The notes under the pieces: generated by a model | Told to the model about the DNA's origin: nothing | What the model saw: only the letters and a program-made list of their open reading frames with translations | The model's database searches: none | Part shown: piece after piece, positions 50,465 through 59,166 of the stretch | Layout: every line of letters starts with the position of its first letter | Position numbering within the stretch: the stretch's first letter is position 1 | Program-made: the position numbers and the translations under genes | NCBI GenBank assembly: GCA_017431785.1 | Contig: JAFRKJ010000045.1 | Coordinates: 1 to 60,244, forward strand | Length of the DNA stretch: 60,244 nucleotides | Direction of reading: 5' to 3' | DNA from: Bacillota bacterium | GTDB lineage: Bacteria; Bacillota; Clostridia; Peptostreptococcales; Anaerovoracaceae

Positions 50465-51793
50465 ATGGAAGACAATACTTTGAAACGTACCATGAAATTG
50501 AGCCATCTGGTTATCTTCGGCGTTGCGTTTCTGACTCCGATGATCGCCTACACAATATACGGCACGATTTCCACAGCATCCCATGGTGTTGAAACGGGAT
50601 CTGTAATATTCGCAACCATTGCGATGCTGTTCACAGCACTGAGCTATGGACATATGGCAAAGGCTTATCCGACAGCAGGATCAACTTACACTTATTCACG
50701 TAAAGCCATTAACTCGAAGCTGGGAGTACTGGCAGGCTGGATCGTACTTCTGGGATATGTATTCTTCCCGATGGCTATCTGGCTGATCGGTGCGCAGTAT
50801 CTGGGAGATGCGGTTCCTGCAGTTCCGTCATGGCTGTGGCTGATCCTGTTCATCGTTGTGACATCCGGAATCAACATCATCGGCGTTGAGGTCGGAACAG
50901 TTGTAAACTTTATTCTGGTGGGAATCCAGGTAGCAATCATCATTGCATTCCTGGCATTCAGCATCAACTATGTTACAGAAGGAAATGGACTGGCAACACT
51001 GGCATCATTTGATCCGTTCTACAATCCGGATATTGATTTCTCATTCATTGTAGCCGGCGCTGCTGCATCCTGCTACTGCTTCCTGGGATTTGACGCACTG
51101 ACAACATTCACGGAAGACGCAATCGATCCGACAAAGAATATTCCAAGATCCATCATCCTGACTTTGATTGTCTGCGGAGCGATCTTTGTTGTTGTAACTT
51201 ACTTCACACATCTGGCACACCCATCCTTCGAATATGCAAATCCTGACAGTGCTGCATATGAGATCGCTCGTGAGGTCGCACCGGCTGTATTTGGCGGAAT
51301 CTTCCTCATCGGTCTGATTGCAGGTCAGTTCGCTGCAGGCTTAGCTGCGCAGGCTTCCGGCGCCCGTTTGCTGTATGCGATGGCTCGTGACGGTGTTATG
51401 CCTAAGAAGTTATTCGGAAGACTGCACAAGACCCGCAGAACTCCTGTCAATGCAATCTGTCTGACAGGTCTGGTTGCACTGTTTGCAGTATTTCTTGATG
51501 TTACTTCCGCAACAGCTTACATCAGCTTCGGTGGGTTGGTAGCATTTATATTCGTTAACATTGCAGTCATCTTCCAGTATTTCATCAAGCAGAATGAACG
51601 TTCTGGAAAGGGAGTATTCCTCTATCTGATTCTGCCGATCATAGGTGCAATATTCTGTCTGTATCTGCTGATCAGTCTCGACAGACTCGCTATCGTGCTG
51701 GGCTGCATCTGGATCGTTTTGGGAATCATCTATGTACTGATTCTGACAAAGGGACTGAAAGAAGAACCACCTGAACTCGGAATCGACGCATAA
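50465..51793 (+). CDS. APC-family amino acid/amine permease
   Basis: 442 residues with about 12 membrane helices. The first helices carry the APC pattern, and G-Q-F-A-A-G-L-A-A-Q-A-S-G-A-R near residue 280 resembles putrescine-importer (PuuP)-type members. In operon with the nitrilase, it may import the substrate of that enzyme, perhaps an amine or amino-acid amide. Followed by a strong terminator. Confidence 0.9.
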   Translation: MEDNTLKRTMKLSHLVIFGVAFLTPMIAYTIYGTISTASHGVETGSVIFATIAMLFTALSYGHMAKAYPTAGSTYTYSRKAINSKLGVLAGWIVLLGYVFFPMAIWLIGAQYLGDAVPAVPSWLWLILFIVVTSGINIIGVEVGTVVNFILVGIQVAIIIAFLAFSINYVTEGNGLATLASFDPFYNPDIDFSFIVAGAAASCYCFLGFDALTTFTEDAIDPTKNIPRSIILTLIVCGAIFVVVTYFTHLAHPSFEYANPDSAAYEIAREVAPAVFGGIFLIGLIAGQFAAGLAAQASGARLLYAMARDGVMPKKLFGRLHKTRRTPVNAICLTGLVALFAVFLDVTSATAYISFGGLVAFIFVNIAVIFQYFIKQNERSGKGVFLYLILPIIGAIFCLYLLISLDRLAIVLGCIWIVLGIIYVLILTKGLKEEPPELGIDA

Positions 51794-51849
51794 CTGTCGC
51801 AAGAAAGTAAACAAAATCCTCTATTATCCGGAGAGATAATTGATGAAGA

Positions 51850-51884
51850 GGCTGCTGTACCATGTGAAGGTACAGCAGCCTTTT
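51850..51884 (+). terminator. Intrinsic terminator
   Basis: GGCTGCTGTACC / GGTACAGCAGCC with ATGTGAA loop and TTTT. Confidence 0.92.
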
Positions 51885-51940
51885 ACTGTGAAAAAGCGTA
51901 TGAGATGTGATATAGTAAGTACACGAGGTATAATAATCAC

Positions 51941-53320
51941 ATGACAGGCTACTTGGTTTTTACAGGATGTATGATCATCCTGATAATTTTATATCTTGTC
52001 CACCGCAGAGGAATCTCTGCGCACAGCATCGAAAGCATGATTTTCGGAGGTGAATCTGTAGGCACAATGGGACTCACCTGCAGTATCTTTGCCGCATGGA
52101 TGTGGACAACTTCTGTGTTCGGGTCCGCGGAGACCTATGCTTTATTTGGGATATGGGGTCCGATCACGTATGTACTTGGCGCTTGTATTGCTTTTGCGGG
52201 ACTCATAGGGATGATTGTATTTCTGCGCCGCCATTATCCCAAAACAGTCACATGGCTGGAGTTTATTCAGGTTCGCTACGGCAGGTGGACAAAGCTTTGC
52301 TTCTATTTGTTTGCAGTCATCGTTCCTGCCTATGTTCTGATTGAGCAGGGGGTAGGCATTGCATTTGTTCTGGAGACTTTTTATGGAAGCTCCTTCAGAA
52401 TGATCTCCTTCTTTAGCGTCATCATTACCATGGGATTTGTGCTGTTGGGCGGCATGAAGCTGGTGATTGCAGAAGAGAAACTGGCGACTGCAATCATCAT
52501 AGCAGGGTTTCTTTTCGGAGCAGTCAGTGTAATTGTCGGAACGGATGTTACACCTGTGAAACTGCAGGCGATTTCCATGACCGATCTGGGGCTGGCAGGA
52601 AGAATCAGCGTATCGGCCATTCAATATTTTGTTCTGGCCATCATCATTGCCTTTGGACAGATTGCCTTTGACCCTGCTTATTATATAAAAGCCAGTATGG
52701 CAAAAACCGAAAAGAAGATGATCTGGGCCTATCTGCTCGGCGGTATTATCATATGGGGCCTCATTACATTGGCAGCTTCTATTTACATGGGATACGCCGC
52801 AACATCTGCGGGCAATGAAATGACAGATCTGTTCCGAGGACCGGCAAGAGCAATTTTCAGTTTTATCATCATCATGATCGGCATCAGCACCATCGCACAT
52901 TTCATGATTGGCATGATAGGAGTATTCTCAACCGATTTGTACAGCACCGTTATCAGGAGGGAAGGATCAGACCGGGAGAAAATCATCTTCGGACGCGTTA
53001 TGCTGATTGCGGTCGGCTTGTCATGCGCGTCCATGACCATTGCGCTGGAGAATATCTCACCGCTGACGCTGGATGTATTCTGTGCCATCTTTTTCGCGGC
53101 GCCTTGTGTTCCCCTGGTGTTCGGCTGCATCTCACAGCGCAATTTCGGCAGGCTGCCGATTATGGCAACGATGATGGGTATCATAGGCGGGCTGATCATA
53201 TGGGCTGCGATTCCATTTAGTCAGCAGGGAAGCCAGCTCGCAGGAGTGACAGCATCTCTCCTCATTTCACTTTTGATTATGCTGATTGGCTGCGTACGCC
53301 GTATGCCATACGATAGATAA
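51941..53320 (+). CDS. Sodium:solute symporter (SSS family)
   Basis: 459 residues, about 13 helices. S-I-F-A-A-W-M-W-T-T-S near residue 46 and the later N-terminal half pattern are of the SSS family. Twenty-three bases before a D-cysteine desulfhydrase-like enzyme gene, so the solute may be an amino acid (for example D-cysteine or a related one), not proven. It is not a close copy of the SSS protein at 48015. Confidence 0.88.
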   Translation: MTGYLVFTGCMIILIILYLVHRRGISAHSIESMIFGGESVGTMGLTCSIFAAWMWTTSVFGSAETYALFGIWGPITYVLGACIAFAGLIGMIVFLRRHYPKTVTWLEFIQVRYGRWTKLCFYLFAVIVPAYVLIEQGVGIAFVLETFYGSSFRMISFFSVIITMGFVLLGGMKLVIAEEKLATAIIIAGFLFGAVSVIVGTDVTPVKLQAISMTDLGLAGRISVSAIQYFVLAIIIAFGQIAFDPAYYIKASMAKTEKKMIWAYLLGGIIIWGLITLAASIYMGYAATSAGNEMTDLFRGPARAIFSFIIIMIGISTIAHFMIGMIGVFSTDLYSTVIRREGSDREKIIFGRVMLIAVGLSCASMTIALENISPLTLDVFCAIFFAAPCVPLVFGCISQRNFGRLPIMATMMGIIGGLIIWAAIPFSQQGSQLAGVTASLLISLLIMLIGCVRRMPYDR

Positions 53321-53343
53321 ATACCTTTCAGGAGGAATCGAAC

Positions 53344-54402
53344 ATGTCATTTACAATTCAAGAAGCAAAAGCAATGATAAGCAGTATGCCTCGTGTGTCT
53401 TTGGGATTCTTTCCAACGCCGCTTTACAGACTGGACAGCTTATCCGAGGAGCTTGGAATCAATCTGTGGATCAAGAGAGATGATTTCACCGGAAGCAATC
53501 TGTTCGGCGGAAACAAGACAAGAAAACTGGAGTTTCTTATAGGAAAGGCGAAAGCAGATGGAGCGGATTGCGTTTTCACCTATGGAGCGACACAGTCGAA
53601 CCATGCCATGCAGACTTCCTGGGCGGCTGCAAAGAACGGTCTCAATCCGATTCTCTATCTGGCAGCTGTCGTACCGCCGGATCCGGATGACTATAAAGCA
53701 AATCTACTGCTCGATAGCATCTATGGAGCAGAGATTCATATCGTTGATCTGGAGGAAGGGGAGTCCTTTGCAGACGCAGAGAAACGTTCCTTCAAGATGG
53801 GCAAAAGCCATATTGCGCGGTTGGAAGAACAGGACATCAAAAGTTACGATATTCCAATGGGTGGCGCTAATGAATACGGAACACTTGGTTATGTAAACTG
53901 CATGATTGAGCTGGCAGAGCAGATGGAATCAGAAGGAGTACGCTTCGACCACATGTATCATTCCACAGGTTCCGGCGGTACTATGGCTGGAATCGTTGCA
54001 GGAAAGCGTATTATGGATCTTGCCATGCAGGTGCATTCTGTCACAGCTATGGATGTTGGAGATGAAGATAAGTATGCCGGCAGAGCGGCACAGATGGCAT
54101 CAGATGCACTGACGCTTCTGGGGGTCAATGAAACCTTGTCCGCTGAGCATTTCCTGATAGATCAGAATCACTACGGTCCAGGCTATGAGTGCCCAAGTGA
54201 AGAGGGAACAGAAGCAATCAGGCTTCTGGCCCGCAAGGAAGGTATTCTCGTCGATCCGGTTTATTCAGGAAAGGCGTTTGCAGGTCTGCTGTCAGATGTA
54301 CGCAGCGGAGCGATTCCGGAAGACAGCAATGTGCTTTTCCTGCACACAGGAGGATCCACAGTATTTTTCGCTGAGAAGGAGATCATCGGGAATCTGGTGT
54401 AA
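53344..54402 (+). CDS. D-cysteine desulfhydrase / ACC-deaminase family PLP enzyme
   Basis: 352 residues with AGGAGG site. The pyridoxal phosphate lysine is Lys58 in G-G-N-K-T-R-K-L-E, and S-T-G-S-G-G-T (near 207) is the phosphate cup. This family turns D-cysteine or 1-aminocyclopropane carboxylate into keto acid, ammonia and (for cysteine) sulfide. Next to a sodium symporter, it suggests uptake and breakdown of an amino acid. Cytosolic. Confidence 0.9.
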   Translation: MSFTIQEAKAMISSMPRVSLGFFPTPLYRLDSLSEELGINLWIKRDDFTGSNLFGGNKTRKLEFLIGKAKADGADCVFTYGATQSNHAMQTSWAAAKNGLNPILYLAAVVPPDPDDYKANLLLDSIYGAEIHIVDLEEGESFADAEKRSFKMGKSHIARLEEQDIKSYDIPMGGANEYGTLGYVNCMIELAEQMESEGVRFDHMYHSTGSGGTMAGIVAGKRIMDLAMQVHSVTAMDVGDEDKYAGRAAQMASDALTLLGVNETLSAEHFLIDQNHYGPGYECPSEEGTEAIRLLARKEGILVDPVYSGKAFAGLLSDVRSGAIPEDSNVLFLHTGGSTVFFAEKEIIGNLV

Positions 54403-54426
54403 GGGATTTGGTGCTTTTGCATTGCG

Positions 54427-54454
54427 TTGACTTTGCATTGAATGGTGATAGAAT
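54427..54454 (+). promoter_or_regulatory. Promoter of the CobW operon
   Basis: TTGACT, 16-base spacer, TAGAAT, 42 bases before the first CobW start. Confidence 0.65.
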
Positions 54455-54496
54455 TGAAATCAGATAGAAACAAGTAATAAAGAGGTGAAAACAGCA

Positions 54497-55603
54497 ATGA
54501 CGAAGGTAAAAGTTGATATTTTTTCGGGTTTTTTAGGTGCAGGCAAGACAACGCTCATCCGGAAACTGATTCAGGAAGCATATGACGAGAAACTGGTCCT
54601 GATCGAGAATGAATTTGGGGAAATCGGTATCGATGGAGGATTTCTTAAGGATACCGGCGTTCAGATAAATGAAATGAATTCAGGATGCATCTGCTGCACA
54701 CTGGTCGGCGACTTCAAGACAGCGCTGAAGCAGGTCATTGATCGGTACAAGCCGGAGAGAATCCTGATCGAACCATCCGGTGTCGGCAAACTGAGTGATG
54801 TGATCATTGCGGTACAGGATGCCGGAATCGAAGAAATCGAGCTGAATGGATTCACCACGGTTGTAGACGCCAAGCTGTGCAAGATGTATATGGCTAACTT
54901 CGGCGAGTTCTATGAAAACCAGGTAGAGCATGCCAGTTCGGTGATTCTGAGCCACACGAAGGGAATGAGTGATGCGAAGATCAAGGAATGTGTTGATATT
55001 ATCCGTCAGCACAACGATCACGCTTCCATCGTGACGACGGATTGGGATGAACTGACTGGTGCGCAGATCCTCGAAACAATGGAGCAGAAGAAGACGCTTT
55101 CTGCAGAGCTCGACAGATTAAGAGAAGAGGCCTATGCCGAAGAAGAGGCGCACCATCACCACCATCACGACCACGAGCATCATCACCACGAACATCATCA
55201 CCACGAACATGAACATAATCATGATCACAACCATGAACATGAACATCACCACGACCACCATCATGACCACGGCCACCATCATGACCATGAGCACGATCAT
55301 CATCACGATCATGACCATCATCATGCGGATGAGGTGTTCAGTGATATTGGTGAGGAGACTACGAATAAATACACAATGGAACAGATTCAGTCTGCACTCG
55401 AGGCACTTCAGGACGAGGAACAGTGCGGACAGGTGCTCAGAGCAAAGGGTATCGTTGAGGGAACAGACGGTGCATGGATCCACTTTGATTATGTTCCCGG
55501 AGAGCCGCAGGTCAGAACAGGCAGTGCAGAGACGACGGGCATGATCTGCGTTATCGGCGTAGACATCAAACAGGATGTTATCAGAGAGCTCTTTCGCCTG
55601 TAA
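54497..55603 (+). CDS. CobW/COG0523 GTPase with His-rich tract
   Basis: 368 residues from ATG 54497. Walker A is G-F-L-G-A-G-K-T-T (residues 11-19) and the family's metal motif G-C-I-C-C lies at 63-67. Residues 219-276 are a 58-residue run with 40 His (plus Asp, Glu, Asn, one Gly), then a C-terminal CobW domain. COG0523 proteins are metal chaperones, mostly for zinc, cobalt or nickel. The His tract probably buffers metal. First gene of an operon with three more genes. Confidence 0.95.
   Translation: MTKVKVDIFSGFLGAGKTTLIRKLIQEAYDEKLVLIENEFGEIGIDGGFLKDTGVQINEMNSGCICCTLVGDFKTALKQVIDRYKPERILIEPSGVGKLSDVIIAVQDAGIEEIELNGFTTVVDAKLCKMYMANFGEFYENQVEHASSVILSHTKGMSDAKIKECVDIIRQHNDHASIVTTDWDELTGAQILETMEQKKTLSAELDRLREEAYAEEEAHHHHHHDHEHHHHEHHHHEHEHNHDHNHEHEHHHDHHHDHGHHHDHEHDHHHDHDHHHADEVFSDIGEETTNKYTMEQIQSALEALQDEEQCGQVLRAKGIVEGTDGAWIHFDYVPGEPQVRTGSAETTGMICVIGVDIKQDVIRELFRL
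55150..55325 (+). repeat. CAT/CAC-rich low-complexity repeat encoding the His tract
   Basis: About 175 bases of imperfect CAT/CAC with GAC/GAT/GAA between, coding the His-rich stretch. Such a repeat is prone to length change by slippage. It also opens long antisense frames that are not genes. Confidence 0.85.
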
Positions 55604-55645
55604 CGGTCAATGTAAGAACATAAACCTATGCAAGGAGACAAGAAT

Positions 55646-56593
55646 ATGATGGGCAACTACGAGATCCCGGTATATCTGTTCACAGGTTTTCTGGGGTCGG
55701 GCAAGACAACATTCCTTCAGGACCTGCTGGATGGAAGCGATTTCAATGACGGTCAGAGCACACTCGTTCTCCTCTTTGAAGAAGGGGAGGTGGAACTCAA
55801 GCCGGAAAATTTCGCAAGCCCTGCAGTTTACATAGAAAAGATCGACAGGGACAACTTCAGTACGGATTATCTGAAGGAACTCGTTGAAAAGTATATGGTT
55901 GAACGCGTTCTGATTGAATATAACGGAATGTGGATGCTGCAGGACCTGTTTGAGGAAGCGCCGGAGAACTGGGTCATCTATCAGGAGATGATGTTCGCTG
56001 ATGCGACGACCTTTATGATGTACAACACAAATATGCGGCAGCTTACATTCAACAAAATGCAGACAGCGGAGCTGGTCGTGTTCAACAGATTCACAGAGGA
56101 CATGAATCAGATGGAGTTCCATAAACTGGTGAGAGTAGCAAACAGAAAGTCCAATATATGCTACGAATACAGCGAGGACAATGTGGTATTCGATGAGTTT
56201 CAGGATCCGCTGCCCTATGATATGGAAGCCCCGCTTATCACCATCAAGGATGAATGGTACGCAGAGTGGTACAGGGATATTACAGAGAATCAGGACAATT
56301 ACGAAGGCAAGAAAATCAGAATCAAAGGCCGTGTCGCGAGGGACGGTTCTATTCCAGACAACTACATGGTCTTCGGAAGACATGTGATGACATGCTGTGA
56401 AGAGGACATCCAATTCGCCGGCATCGCCTGCGTCTATGCAAAGGCAACAGAATTCAAAACCGGCGATTGGATCGCAGTCGATGCGACCATCAGGATAAGG
56501 GAAGAAGAAATGTATGGGGAAGAAGGACCTGTACTCATCTGCAGTAAGGTCAGAAAATGTGAACCTGCCGATCCGGAGGTCGCCACATTCTGA
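55646..56593 (+). CDS. CobW-like GTPase fused to a DUF1980/YcgQ-type C-terminal domain
   Basis: 315 residues from ATG 55646. Residues 1-190: GTPase with Walker A G-F-L-G-S-G-K-T-T, but no C-x-C-C metal motif and F-N-R-F where the guanine-binding N-K-x-D is expected. Residues about 215-315: G-K-K-I-R-I-K-G-R-V, R-H-V-M-T-C-C-E-E-D-I-Q, and V-D-A-T-I-R-I look like the C-terminal domain of the YcgQ/TIGR03943 permease-associated family. In Bacillus-type loci CobW and YcgQ/YcgR proteins work together in metal supply; here they are one chain. Confidence 0.8.
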   Translation: MMGNYEIPVYLFTGFLGSGKTTFLQDLLDGSDFNDGQSTLVLLFEEGEVELKPENFASPAVYIEKIDRDNFSTDYLKELVEKYMVERVLIEYNGMWMLQDLFEEAPENWVIYQEMMFADATTFMMYNTNMRQLTFNKMQTAELVVFNRFTEDMNQMEFHKLVRVANRKSNICYEYSEDNVVFDEFQDPLPYDMEAPLITIKDEWYAEWYRDITENQDNYEGKKIRIKGRVARDGSIPDNYMVFGRHVMTCCEEDIQFAGIACVYAKATEFKTGDWIAVDATIRIREEEMYGEEGPVLICSKVRKCEPADPEVATF

Positions 56594-56630
56594 TTTGTGA
56601 AAGCAAGTATCAAGGAAAAGGAGAAAGGAC

Positions 56631-56924
56631 ATGACTAATTTCTACGTTACATATACCATGCCGACCAAGGCAGAGAGAGACGGGTATCTGAAGGACATTC
56701 AGGATGCAGGCATCGATGAAATTTCCAGAGGTGAAGATGGATGCATCAGATATGATTACTTCTATCCGGTCGGTTCAGACAACACGCTGTTCCTCTGGGA
56801 ACAGTGGGAGTCCAGAGATCATCAGAAGGCGCACTGCCAGACAGAGCACTTCGCGCAGCTTGGAAAACTCAAAGAAAAGTATAGCGTCACAGCTGAGATC
56901 CTGGTTGAAGACAGAGCAGAGTAG
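56631..56924 (+). CDS. ABM-domain protein (putative quinol monooxygenase type)
   Basis: 97 residues, AAAGGAG site. A single antibiotic-biosynthesis-monooxygenase fold: C-I-R-Y-D-Y-F-Y near residue 39 and L-F-L-W-E-Q-W-E-S-R-D-H-Q-K-A-H are typical. YgiN-like members act on quinols; haem degraders (IsdG) share the fold but need the Asn-Trp-His set, which is not evident. It is 37 bases after the CobW-DUF1980 gene in the same operon. Confidence 0.8.
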   Translation: MTNFYVTYTMPTKAERDGYLKDIQDAGIDEISRGEDGCIRYDYFYPVGSDNTLFLWEQWESRDHQKAHCQTEHFAQLGKLKEKYSVTAEILVEDRAE

Positions 56925-56952
56925 AGCAAGGAAAGGAAAGGGACGGATAACA

Positions 56953-57171
56953 ATGGAAACGTTCGCACAGAAATTCCTGAAAATCTATGACAGAAAGATC
57001 CTCAGCGGTGAAATTACTTTCAGTACATCAGGCATCAACAAGAACAATTTCACAAGACTCTGTATCGATTCGGAGTACGTGATGCCAAAGGAAGAAATCC
57101 TGACTTGTTGTGAGAAAATGCACCTTTCTGAGAAAGAAAAAGAAGCGCTGCTGGCCTATGCAGAAGAGTGA
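56953..57171 (+). CDS. Small conserved-looking protein of the CobW operon
   Basis: 72 residues from ATG 56953; the upstream part of the frame overlaps the ABM gene and is not credible. Mostly helical, one Cys pair (C-C near 58), no membrane helix. It follows the ABM gene by 28 bases and ends the operon. No family is recognised. Confidence 0.65.
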   Translation: METFAQKFLKIYDRKILSGEITFSTSGINKNNFTRLCIDSEYVMPKEEILTCCEKMHLSEKEKEALLAYAEE

Positions 57172-57190
57172 TTCTTCCGCGCTTGAACCT

Positions 57191-57219
57191 TTGAAATCAG
57201 TTCTTTTTTCTGCTATAAT
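57191..57219 (+). promoter_or_regulatory. Promoter of the carD-murT-gatD operon
   Basis: TTGAAA, 17-base spacer, TATAAT, 30 bases before the CarD start. Confidence 0.75.
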
Positions 57220-57249
57220 ATAATTTGGCTAAGAAGAAAGAAGGACGAG

Positions 57250-57780
57250 ATGAACGAAGCTCAATTTGAAGTAGGACAATATGTAGTATATGGAACCAAT
57301 GGGATCTGTATTATCGACAGTATAGAGCAAGTGAGTTTCGCTGCGGGAGCGCCTGCGGAAACGTATTATATCCTCAGACAGCACAAGAACCGCGCGAACA
57401 AATACTTTGTCCCGATGAAAAACGAGTCTCTTGTAGCAAAGATGAGAGAGCCCATGGTAAGAGAAGATATTGAAGATATTTTAATGGGCCTTTCTGATGG
57501 CGACGTCAAGTGGATCAAAGACAGGAGAGAAAGGGGAGAATACTTCAGAAGTATTCTTCATGATGGCGTCAGCGTAAGACTCCTCAATATGGTCACATGT
57601 ATCTATGAAAAAAAGCGTGAGCTTGCCAAGATAGGCAAGAAGCTTTCTGTTACAGATATGACAACACTCAAATCAGCAGAGAAGCTGGTGGAGGAGGAGT
57701 TTGCGTGGGCTCTTGGAATTCCACAGGAAGAAGTACCTGCGTTCATCAGGAGAAGGCTCCACATTCGAGAGGAAGAATAG
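57250..57780 (+). CDS. CarD/CdnL-family transcriptional regulator
   Basis: 176 residues. The RNA-polymerase-interacting Tudor-like domain is at about 1-65 (F-x-V-G-x-Y-V-V-Y-G-x-N-G-I, Y-x-I-L-R), followed by a helical DNA-binding part (about 70-165). CarD proteins stabilise the open promoter complex. It is 9 bases before the MurT gene, so probably in one transcript. Confidence 0.92.
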   Translation: MNEAQFEVGQYVVYGTNGICIIDSIEQVSFAAGAPAETYYILRQHKNRANKYFVPMKNESLVAKMREPMVREDIEDILMGLSDGDVKWIKDRRERGEYFRSILHDGVSVRLLNMVTCIYEKKRELAKIGKKLSVTDMTTLKSAEKLVEEEFAWALGIPQEEVPAFIRRRLHIREEE

Positions 57781-57789
57781 ATAGAGCAA

Positions 57790-59139
57790 ATGAAATTCAG
57801 ATTTGCATTGATCGCTGCGAAATTTACAGCGTGGGCAATTAACATAGTAGCCAAAGGGAGAGGCACCAATCTCCCCGGTAAAGTAGCCCTGAAAATCGAT
57901 CCGGATTTTATCAGTCACATCAAGGGTCTTGATCCGGACAGGACCATTTTCGTAACAGGCACAAACGGCAAAAGCACAACGACCAATCTGATGGCCCATG
58001 TCTTTAAGCGTGCCGGACTCAAAACAGCGGTAAATCTGGAAGGCGCAAACCTCATCGGTGGCGTCGTTGTTTCGCTGCTCAAAAACTGCAGTTTATCCGG
58101 TGAACTGATGGCGGATGTGGTGCTCATGGAAACAGACGAGAGGTTCCTGCCGATCATACACAAACAGCTTCCTGCGAAACATCTGTGCATCACAAATGTG
58201 CAGAAGGATCAGGTGCAGAGAAACGGTGAACCTGAAATCATCCGCAGAAAGATTCAGTCAGTCATCAGTGAAGATATGACAGTTTATGTGAACGGAGATG
58301 AACCGAACGCGCTGAGCCTTGGACAGGGTGCAGGAAGATGTGTCACATACGGTGTCAGCAGAAATGCGTCTTCCTTTGATAAAAAAGACGATTTCTTCTC
58401 TGTTACAGCGCCTTGCCCGATTTGTCATGAAGCAGTTGTCTACGACTACTATAACATAGACAACATCGGCAGCTTCACCTGCCCGTCCTGCGGATTCGGA
58501 ACAGCAGTCAAGGATTACCAGGCCGAGGATATCGATTTTGAAAACAAGATCTTCAAGGTCGGTGACAAGACATATGATTTCAAATACAGCACGCCGTACT
58601 TCCTGTATTGCTATATTGCTGTACTCGCCGCAGCATCTGAATTTGGCGTAAAGAGCGAAGATATCAGCAGCGCTTTTGCGGATTTCGCCCTGCAGGGTGG
58701 AAGAATGGAAACCATTAATGTGGGGAGCAAAAGCATCAAGTACCTGCGTATGAAACAGGAGAATCCTGAGACAGTGCAGTCGGCACTGAACGTGATCGCA
58801 GATGACCCGGAAAAGAAGATCTTCATGCTGGGACTCGATGAGCTTGTTGATTTTGACCCTCATTATACGAATACATTCTACACCTTCGACTGCGACTTCC
58901 GCAGACTGATCGCCTCGGATATCGAAAGATGCATCTGCTTCTCAGGAACCGTTGCCTACGATGCTGGTCTCAGAATGCTTTACGATGGTTTTGAAGCGGA
59001 GAAACTGACGGTTCTTCCTACGAATGATGATAAGACGATCATCGAGGAACTGCAGAAGTACGATTGTGATAATGTTTATCTGATCACATGGCTTCACAAA
59101 TACGAAGCACTGGCAGAGTACGTAAAAAACATGAAATAA
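57790..59139 (+). CDS. murT: Mur-ligase-like lipid II isoglutaminyl synthase subunit MurT
   Basis: 449 residues. ATP-binding loop T-G-T-N-G-K-S-T-T (from residue 56), Mur ligase central domain, a Cys4 zinc ribbon (Cys209, 212, 231, 234) and the C-terminal DUF1727 domain. MurT with GatD amidates the D-glutamate of lipid II. The residue that lines up with the catalytic Asp of S. aureus MurT (in D-x-S-W-x-x-D-V-D-F) appears to be Asn361 here, going by memory of the family. The gatD-like gene follows 27 bases on. Confidence 0.92.
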   Translation: MKFRFALIAAKFTAWAINIVAKGRGTNLPGKVALKIDPDFISHIKGLDPDRTIFVTGTNGKSTTTNLMAHVFKRAGLKTAVNLEGANLIGGVVVSLLKNCSLSGELMADVVLMETDERFLPIIHKQLPAKHLCITNVQKDQVQRNGEPEIIRRKIQSVISEDMTVYVNGDEPNALSLGQGAGRCVTYGVSRNASSFDKKDDFFSVTAPCPICHEAVVYDYYNIDNIGSFTCPSCGFGTAVKDYQAEDIDFENKIFKVGDKTYDFKYSTPYFLYCYIAVLAAASEFGVKSEDISSAFADFALQGGRMETINVGSKSIKYLRMKQENPETVQSALNVIADDPEKKIFMLGLDELVDFDPHYTNTFYTFDCDFRRLIASDIERCICFSGTVAYDAGLRMLYDGFEAEKLTVLPTNDDKTIIEELQKYDCDNVYLITWLHKYEALAEYVKNMK

Positions 59140-59166
59140 AATCGTCCTGATTATGGAGTGAGACGG

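Noticed and set aside
55150-55325. Repeat array resembling a CRISPR
   Set aside because: The repeats are imperfect trinucleotides inside a coding frame; there are no spacers of fixed length and no cas genes in the window.
55118-55483. Long antisense open frame rich in Met and Val opposite the CobW gene
   Set aside because: It is a by-product of the CAT/CAC repeat read on the other strand (ATG/GTG codons); it has no ribosome site and no family likeness.
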